This document shows, in pieces, positions 7,408 to 11,236 of a stretch of 11,236 nucleotides of DNA. The notes below the pieces were generated by a model. The model ran no database searches and was not told where the DNA came from. It saw only the letters and a program-made list of their open reading frames with translations. Every line of letters begins with the position of its first letter. Positions within the stretch are counted from its first letter, which is position 1. A program made the position numbers and the translations under genes. Source of the DNA: Oscillospiraceae bacterium (GTDB lineage: Bacteria > Bacillota > Clostridia > Oscillospirales > Ruminococcaceae); contig JAHHTS010000071.1 in the NCBI GenBank assembly GCA_020024475.1, positions 1-11,236 of the forward strand, in the 5' to 3' direction.

Positions 7408-8835
7408 ATGAATTTAGTTAAAACTCCATATTATGAATTTTATAAATTGGAAAAGGAAATGAATTTATTTGCTATGCAATATCAGGGAGAGAATTATTGG
7501 CAATTAATAAGATTTGGATTGTTAAAAAAAATAACCATTAACAATATTTCCGTTGCAAATAAAATTCAAAACAGATCAATTAAAGAGGAGATAAGAGGAG
7601 TTTATAAGGATTCAAAAAGAACAATTGAGAGATATAAGAGGGTATCGAAGGTTGATTTAATAAGGATTCGCCCAGAGGTAACGCTTTCTAACGAGGGGAA
7701 ATTGGCAGATCACCAATATGATTACATAGAGTTAGATGAGACGATTAAGATTATGGATGTATATGCTCTTGGAAAATATACGGATGTTTCAAAATTTGCT
7801 GAGTATACTCTTTCACCGGCAGAATATAGATTGACTCTTTGGAAGATTAAGCGTAAACTTTTTGGAGTAAGGAGGTTAGATAAAAGTCAGAAAAAAAAAA
7901 TAGAGATTTTTTTAAATACGATAAATGATATTTATGATACAAGCTTTGATATAAATTCACTCGAGCATAATATTCAATATAGTGTTGCTTCTCATAAAAT
8001 ATACAGAGATTTTTATAAAAAAATATTTGAAAAAACTTGTCCCGAAATAATAATGGTTTACCCACACTATGACGAACACATGTTCTCGGCGATTGATGCT
8101 GCAAGGAGTATGGGAATTAAGTCTATAGAAATTCAACATGGAAGAATCAATGCTCATGAAGGGTATTGGTATGAGGATCAAAGAAAAGAAGGAAAAGTAT
8201 TACCTGATTATTTTTTCTCATACGGAAAATGGTGGATAGAACAAACAAAATTGCCAAGATTCTGTAAGAGTATCTCTGTTGGAAATATTTATCTTCAAAC
8301 ACAAATAAAAGAGTATAAGCAGGCAAAAAATAAAAATGTGATAGCGGTATTCTCTAATCCACAAAACGGAAAAGCATTATCAAAGCTTATTTATGAATCA
8401 AATGATGTATTTTTAAAAAATGGTATAACTGTTTTATATAAACTTCATCCGAATGAAAATAAGTTGTGGAAAAAGGAATACCCATATTTAAGCAAAATGA
8501 AAAATGTACAGGTTATTGATGATGGAACTAGCGTATATAAGATTTTATCAAAATGTGAATTTGCGCTTGGCGTCAACTCAACTGTCTTTTTTGAAGCAAC
8601 AGCTTACGAAGGAATAAAGTTAATAATATATAAAAACGGTGACTATTTGGCAATGCAGCCCCTACTTGATATAGGACTAGCAAAAGGAGTAAGTGATAAA
8701 GATGAATTAAAGAAAGTAGTGAACGAATGGCACTCGGATACAAAGTTGCTATGCACTGGTATTGATTTATGGGAAAGAAATGCAAAAAATAATTTATTTT
8801 ACCAAATAAACGAAATATTAAATAAAAATAAATAA
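7408..8835 (+). CDS. GT-B-type capsule glycosyltransferase, family unassigned
   Basis: This 475-residue protein has no membrane segment. The N-terminal 190 residues carry GENYWQLIRFGLL (27-39) and several charged helices that I do not recognise. From about 210 a GT-B-like core appears: PEIIMVYPHYDEH (212-224), a strand ending in IEIQHGRINAHEGYW (240-254), and then the second lobe with YKLHPNE (344-350) and GVNSTVFFEATAYEG (388-402). QHG, LHPNE and the NSTxxxEA segment recur in capsule transferases related to the CDP-glycerol glycerophosphotransferase, polysialyltransferase and KpsS/KpsC groups. The most likely job is transfer of a repeat-unit sugar in the cytoplasm, possibly from a CMP-activated donor given the nearby CMP-sugar synthetase genes; that link is inference. 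It is the last intact gene before the decayed region. Confidence 0.65.
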   Translation: MNLVKTPYYEFYKLEKEMNLFAMQYQGENYWQLIRFGLLKKITINNISVANKIQNRSIKEEIRGVYKDSKRTIERYKRVSKVDLIRIRPEVTLSNEGKLADHQYDYIELDETIKIMDVYALGKYTDVSKFAEYTLSPAEYRLTLWKIKRKLFGVRRLDKSQKKKIEIFLNTINDIYDTSFDINSLEHNIQYSVASHKIYRDFYKKIFEKTCPEIIMVYPHYDEHMFSAIDAARSMGIKSIEIQHGRINAHEGYWYEDQRKEGKVLPDYFFSYGKWWIEQTKLPRFCKSISVGNIYLQTQIKEYKQAKNKNVIAVFSNPQNGKALSKLIYESNDVFLKNGITVLYKLHPNENKLWKKEYPYLSKMKNVQVIDDGTSVYKILSKCEFALGVNSTVFFEATAYEGIKLIIYKNGDYLAMQPLLDIGLAKGVSDKDELKKVVNEWHSDTKLLCTGIDLWERNAKNNLFYQINEILNKNK

Positions 8836-8941
8836 AACAATTACTGCAATAATTCCTATAAGAGAAAATAGCTCTAGATTTTCAAGGAAAAATATATATT
8901 CTTTTAGTAATTTAAACATACTTTTCCATAAGTTCGAATAA
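8822..8941 (+). pseudogene. 5' fragment of a NeuA-like CMP-sugar synthetase
   Basis: In one frame the DNA reads ITAIIPIRENSSRFSRKNI and then SFSNLNILFHKFE before TAA at 8939-8941. This matches the N-terminus of acylneuraminate cytidylyltransferases, where IIPxRxxSxRxxxKNI binds CTP. A full enzyme needs about 220 residues; only about 38 codons remain, so it is inactive. No ATG precedes the motif: the frame opens after a stop at 8819 with ATA 8822, which may be a mutated ATG, overlapping the end of the glycosyltransferase gene. That overlap suggests it was once the next gene of the operon. The break falls at about 8930-8941, where the frame changes to an unrelated gene tail. Confidence 0.6.
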
Positions 8942-9099
8942 TTGTGGCAAATCAAAGAAATTATAGATATTCTCATTTCACTGATTCTGATATTATGCTA
9001 GAAATGTTAGAGAAGGCAGGACTAAAAGCTGTAAAACGATTAGAAATTTATGCAAATAAGTCATTATGTCCCAATTATTTAAAAATAAATCAGAATTAG
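8942..9099 (+). pseudogene. 3' tail of a probable SAM-dependent methyltransferase
   Basis: The frame reads VANQRNYRYSHFTDSDIML, continues EMLEKAGLKAVKRLEIY and ends in TAG at 9097-9099. An HFTDSDI helix start followed by LEKAGLKAVKR resembles the closing helix and strand of class I SAM-dependent methyltransferases (FTxxDLxxxLExAGF). The frame is blocked by TAA at 8929-8931, so only about 55 codons survive and no start exists. It is fused to the NeuA-like fragment in another frame, consistent with a deletion that removed the 3' part of one gene and the 5' part of the other. The family call is tentative, because a C-terminal tail alone carries no SAM-binding motif. Confidence 0.4.
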
Positions 9100-9100
9100 G

Positions 9101-9310
9101 TATTTACAAGAAATATACGGGTTTGAAGATGATCGAATCATTTTATTTCGTATGAAGTGCGTTTTAATACTTTTGTCATTTAGCCCTTCTGTAGGCTCAT
9201 TTGTTAAAGAAGAATAGTTAAAAGAATCTAAAATTTTTTTAGACCAGTTTTTGTGTGTTCTTACACATTTTTTGAACTTTGGTATTACTGATTTTTAGCC
9301 ATCTTTATAC
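9101..9310 (-). pseudogene. decayed 3' end of an ISL3-family transposase
   Basis: On the - strand, a tryptophan at 9244-9246 leads WSKKILDSFNYSS and then LTNEPTEGLND (9175-9204). After a frameshift at about 9171 come VLKRTSYEIK (9141-9170), a TGA, and FDHLQTRIFLVN. This follows the C-terminal signature of ISL3 (IS204/IS1001/IS1096/IS1165) transposases: W-x3-I-x-x-S/F, then NG-x-x-EG-x-N-x-x-IK-x-x-KR-x-x-x-GYRNF-x-x-F-x-x-RI. The IK step is lost by a 5-base deletion relative to that pattern. Weaker matching sequence with stops extends to about 9310. The catalytic N-terminal two-thirds are not found, so the element is dead. Confidence 0.62.
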
Positions 9311-9360
9311 TTTTATTGAATTCTTTTCGGTGTTCAGATTATTTTCTGTTTAGAAAAAAT

Positions 9361-9381
9361 CTAAAAAAACTCTTTTTTTAG
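9361..9381. repeat. AT-rich perfect inverted repeat
   Basis: CTA7 (9361-9369) and T7AG (9373-9381) are exact reverse complements around CTC. A related 7-bp inverted repeat (TCTAAAA/TTTTAGA) lies at 9227-9243 and a 6-bp one at 9349-9365. The stems are almost all A-T, so a terminator role is doubtful. It lies between the two transposase remnants. Confidence 0.4.
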
Positions 9382-9429
9382 TTTGTGGTATCGTGTTAGT
9401 ATAAGTTTGTGACTGCGTTTATTGATACC

Positions 9430-9775
9430 TGATATTAATGCTCTAAAAAGCATTTACCATGGCGAAGCTAGAGATTTCCAATTTCGATTAAGGCTGTTAG
9501 TTTCCAAGTCAGTAATACATTGACTTTGTAAAAGAAATGGAATCTGTCAAAGTACGGGGAAAAAGTTGGTGGGATAACAACATTATGACTGAATTTTGGT
9601 CCCGAAGTTTAAAGTACGAAGAAACTTATCCGACACAGTGTAACAATATCAAGGAAGTTGAGCTGCTATTGGACGATATGTCCGCACTTGTAACTTTGAA
9701 GGATGCTATTTTACTCTTAATTACAAAATGTCAACTTGAATGCCAACATCCAGTAAAGATTTTGATTATGTAGCT
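9430..9775 (+). pseudogene. decayed 3' end of an IS3-family transposase (OrfB)
   Basis: From 9450 one frame reads KAFTMAKLEISNFD, a stop, GC, a stop and F. From 9516 it runs YIDFVKEMESVKVRG, KSWWDNNIMTEFW and SRSLKYEETYP. This is the C-terminal DDE region of IS3-family transposases. D at 9486-9488 fits the second catalytic Asp (NSDQGxQF), and E at 9591-9593 fits the catalytic Glu (DNxxxExFWxxLKxE). The stops at 9489 (TAA) and 9498 (TAG) sit exactly where Gln codons belong, as expected from C-to-T changes; a third stop (TAA 9513) follows. At about 9662 a one-base loss shifts the match to AAIGRYVRTCNFEG and LNYKM, the family's closing YxxxYNxxRxHxxLxYxTP motif, ending at TGA 9737. The open frame 9537-9773 is only a leftover of this gene. 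No terminal inverted repeats could be found. Confidence 0.75.
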
Positions 9776-10058
9776 TAATCTATATATGTAAATGTGTAAG
9801 GTTCGATGACTCGCCTATGATTCCAGTTACTTATCAACCATGTCAGTTCATTAAAAAAATCTTTCATTTTTATTTTTACAATTGAGTCAACATACTGTTG
9901 ACAATCCAAGCTGTTTTTGCAAAGTAATGTGTGATTAAGATTTAAGTACAATATGACAAAAACATATGGTAGACACACGTGTGAAGTATTTTTTATTAAA
10001 TAAATCTTTACTTGTAGTATATTGAAAAATAAAATATAAAAAGGAGTGTATCAAAATC
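9776..10058. other. AT-rich spacer with no recognised gene
   Basis: This 283-base stretch separates the IS3 remnant from the CMP-sugar synthetase. The - strand has a 67-codon open frame (9978-9775) that includes MKDFFNELTWLISNWNHRR. It has no start context or family match I can name, and could be debris of a third mobile element or chance. TTGACA at 9898-9903 has no acceptable -10 partner at normal spacing. How the downstream genes are transcribed is not visible. Confidence 0.5.
10039..10045 (+). promoter_or_regulatory. ribosome binding site of the KdsB-like gene
   Basis: AAAGGAG lies 13 bases before ATG 10059, at the long end of normal spacing. No closer site or other in-frame start fits the conserved N-terminus. 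Confidence 0.55.
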
Positions 10059-10796
10059 ATGAAAATAATTGGAGTTATTCCAGCTAGGTATGCATCTACA
10101 AGAATGCCAGGTAAACCTATTGCAAATATTAATGGTAAACCAATGATATGGTGGGTCTATAATCAAGCATTAAAATGTAAAAGACTTGATACTGTTGTAA
10201 TTGCTACCGACGATAAAAGAATCGTTGATGTGTGTAATGAATATTCACTCCCTGTTATAATGACAAGAAGTGATCATGATACTCCTACATCTAGGCTCCA
10301 TGAAGTATCAACCAAGATAAAAGGTGATCTCTATCTTTTAATTATGGGAGATGAACCACTTATAAATGCACAAAGTTTTTCTCTCATACTACCAAATGAG
10401 AATGATAAAATATCTAATTTTCATGTTGCTGTTTTAACTAATACCTTAATAGATGCAACTGAGGTTGTAGATTTTAGCAATCAGAAGGTTGTATCAAATA
10501 CAAAGGGACATGCAATGTTAATATCTAGGAGTCCTATACCATATCCTAAAGGTACATTAGAATTTAAATATGAAAAAGTAACAGGTATTCAACTTTTTTC
10601 TGTAAATGCATTGAATTTTTTTGTTTCAACAAAAAAATCAATACTAGAAAAAGCAGAGGAGAATGATTTAATGAGATTTATAGAAAACGACATTCCTGTA
10701 AAAGTTATTAACTCTCCATATAAAACTGTTTCTGTAGACACACCCAAGGATTTAGAATATGTTAAAAAAGTTATATCAGAAAGGGAAAATAATTGA
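10059..10796 (+). CDS. KdsB-like CMP-sugar (3-deoxy-ulosonate) cytidylyltransferase
   Basis: This 245-residue protein matches KdsB (3-deoxy-manno-octulosonate cytidylyltransferase) in length and motif order. KdsB enzymes couple CTP to a 3-deoxy-2-keto sugar acid, giving a CMP-sugar and pyrophosphate. IPARYASTRMPGKP (7-20) is the CTP-binding loop. MGDEPLI (96-102) holds D98, and VDTPKDLEYV (226-235) holds D227, the pair expected to bind Mg2+. SRSPIPY (156-162) is the conserved mid-protein strand. Two features differ from classical KdsB: the GTDR segment is PTSR (76-79), losing its Asp, and the Gln before GDEP is Met. The sugar acid may therefore not be Kdo itself. It is intact, unlike the NeuA-like fragment 1.1 kb upstream. 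A DRE-TIM aldolase starts at its stop codon, suggesting a two-step pathway. Confidence 0.82.
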   Translation: MKIIGVIPARYASTRMPGKPIANINGKPMIWWVYNQALKCKRLDTVVIATDDKRIVDVCNEYSLPVIMTRSDHDTPTSRLHEVSTKIKGDLYLLIMGDEPLINAQSFSLILPNENDKISNFHVAVLTNTLIDATEVVDFSNQKVVSNTKGHAMLISRSPIPYPKGTLEFKYEKVTGIQLFSVNALNFFVSTKKSILEKAEENDLMRFIENDIPVKVINSPYKTVSVDTPKDLEYVKKVISERENN

Positions 10797-10801
10797 TAAT
10801 T

Positions 10802-11236
10802 ATGCAAAAACATAACATAAAATTACTAGACTGTACTTTACGTGATGGTGGATATGTAAACGATTGGAAATTTGGATACAAAAATATTAAAGATATAATT
10901 TTACAGCTTACAAAGGCTAATATAGATTTTGTAGAAGTAGGATTTTTACGTAATGTAGAGGAATACAACCCAGACATTACGGTTTGTAATTATATTGAAG
11001 AGCTTAATAAATTGCTTCCACAAAATACTGGTAATACAATATATTCTGCTATGGCAATGAGAAGTAATTATGATATAAAAAAGCTAAGTCCGTATTGTGG
11101 TAGTGGTATAGAAATGATCAGGATTACAGCTCATGACTATGATATCAAAGAAGGAATGGAATTTGCTAAAGAGGTTAAAGTAAAGGGATATAAGTTAGCC
11201 GTTAATCCTATTAATATAATGGGATATTCGGATGAA
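10802..11236 (+). CDS. HMGL-like (DRE-TIM) aldolase, 3' end missing
   Basis: The frame runs open to the right edge; 145 residues are visible. LLDCTLRDGGYVNDW (8-22) is the DRE-TIM metallolyase signature: R14 and D15 match the conserved Arg and metal-binding Asp, and VEVGFLR (44-50) is the strand-3 motif. The closest known type is the 4-hydroxy-2-oxovalerate aldolase-like group, in which a divalent metal and pyruvate enolate mediate cleavage or formation of a 4-hydroxy-2-keto acid. The DGMH histidine of those enzymes is replaced (DGGYVN), so chemistry may differ. ATG 10802 follows the KdsB-like stop by 5 bases. TTG 10793 is an in-frame alternative that overlaps that stop and lies 6 bases after AAGGGA. 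Beside a CMP-sugar synthetase, a role in making the activated keto-acid is likely but inferred. The metal-binding HxH would lie beyond the window. Confidence 0.78.
   Translation, partial: MQKHNIKLLDCTLRDGGYVNDWKFGYKNIKDIILQLTKANIDFVEVGFLRNVEEYNPDITVCNYIEELNKLLPQNTGNTIYSAMAMRSNYDIKKLSPYCGSGIEMIRITAHDYDIKEGMEFAKEVKVKGYKLAVNPINIMGYSDE

Noticed and set aside
9537..9773. 78-codon open frame with a start ATG
   Set aside because: It is the in-frame remnant of the IS3-family transposase. Matching sequence continues upstream through three stops and downstream after a frameshift, so it is not an independent gene.
9775..9978. 67-codon open frame on the - strand
   Set aside because: It has no ribosome site, no recognisable family and lies in decayed DNA. 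I cannot support it as a gene.
9898..10035. Promoter candidates before the KdsB-like gene (TTGACA 9898; TTTACT 10007 with TAAAAT 10030)
   Set aside because: The first has no -10 at 16-18 bases. The second would start transcription at or after the ribosome site. Neither is convincing.
1..11236. tRNA, rRNA, CRISPR array, riboswitch or defence system
   Set aside because: Looking along both strands, I saw no cloverleaf, spaced repeats, conserved RNA motif or defence-gene signature.

Overview
This window is the interior of a surface-polysaccharide (capsule or exopolysaccharide) locus of the Wzx/Wzy type. All intact genes lie on the + strand. The DNA is AT-rich, ribosome sites are AGGAGG-like, GTG and TTG starts occur, and no outer-membrane export gene is visible. 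This suggests a low-GC Gram-positive of the Clostridia (a Lachnospiraceae-like gut bacterium). That assignment is inference; no marker gene fixes the species.

Region 1 (1-8835) is a tightly packed operon. In order it holds the 3' part of a Wzy-like polymerase, a GT4-type glycosyltransferase, a PLP-dependent aminotransferase-like protein, a FemAB/GNAT-type acyltransferase, a UDP-N-acetylhexosamine 6-dehydrogenase (WbpA/TviB type), a Wzx-type flippase, a hexapeptide-repeat O-acetyltransferase of the serine acetyltransferase type, and a GT-B-type glycosyltransferase. Together they would supply a uronic-acid sugar and perhaps an acylated amino sugar, assemble and decorate the repeat unit, flip it across the membrane and polymerise it. 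The priming transferase, chain-length control and start of the polymerase must lie upstream of the window.

Region 2 (8836-10058) is a 1.2 kb graveyard with no intact gene. It holds the first ~38 codons of a NeuA-like CMP-sugar synthetase, joined to a 3' tail that resembles a methyltransferase. Next come a decayed ISL3-family transposase tail on the - strand and a decayed IS3-family transposase tail on the + strand. The last 280 bases contain nothing recognised.

Region 3 (10059-11236) starts a new module: an intact KdsB-like CMP-sugar synthetase followed at once by a DRE-TIM (HMGL-like) aldolase cut by the window end. This pair suggests synthesis and CMP-activation of a 2-keto-3-deoxy sugar acid by an aldolase route, in what looks like a Gram-positive.

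The most interesting points are the aldolase/KdsB pair, the swap-like arrangement of a dead NeuA-type gene and a live KdsB-type gene on either side of IS debris, the aminotransferase/FemAB pair, and a perfect 16-bp tandem duplication that creates the only usable start codon of the GT4 gene.
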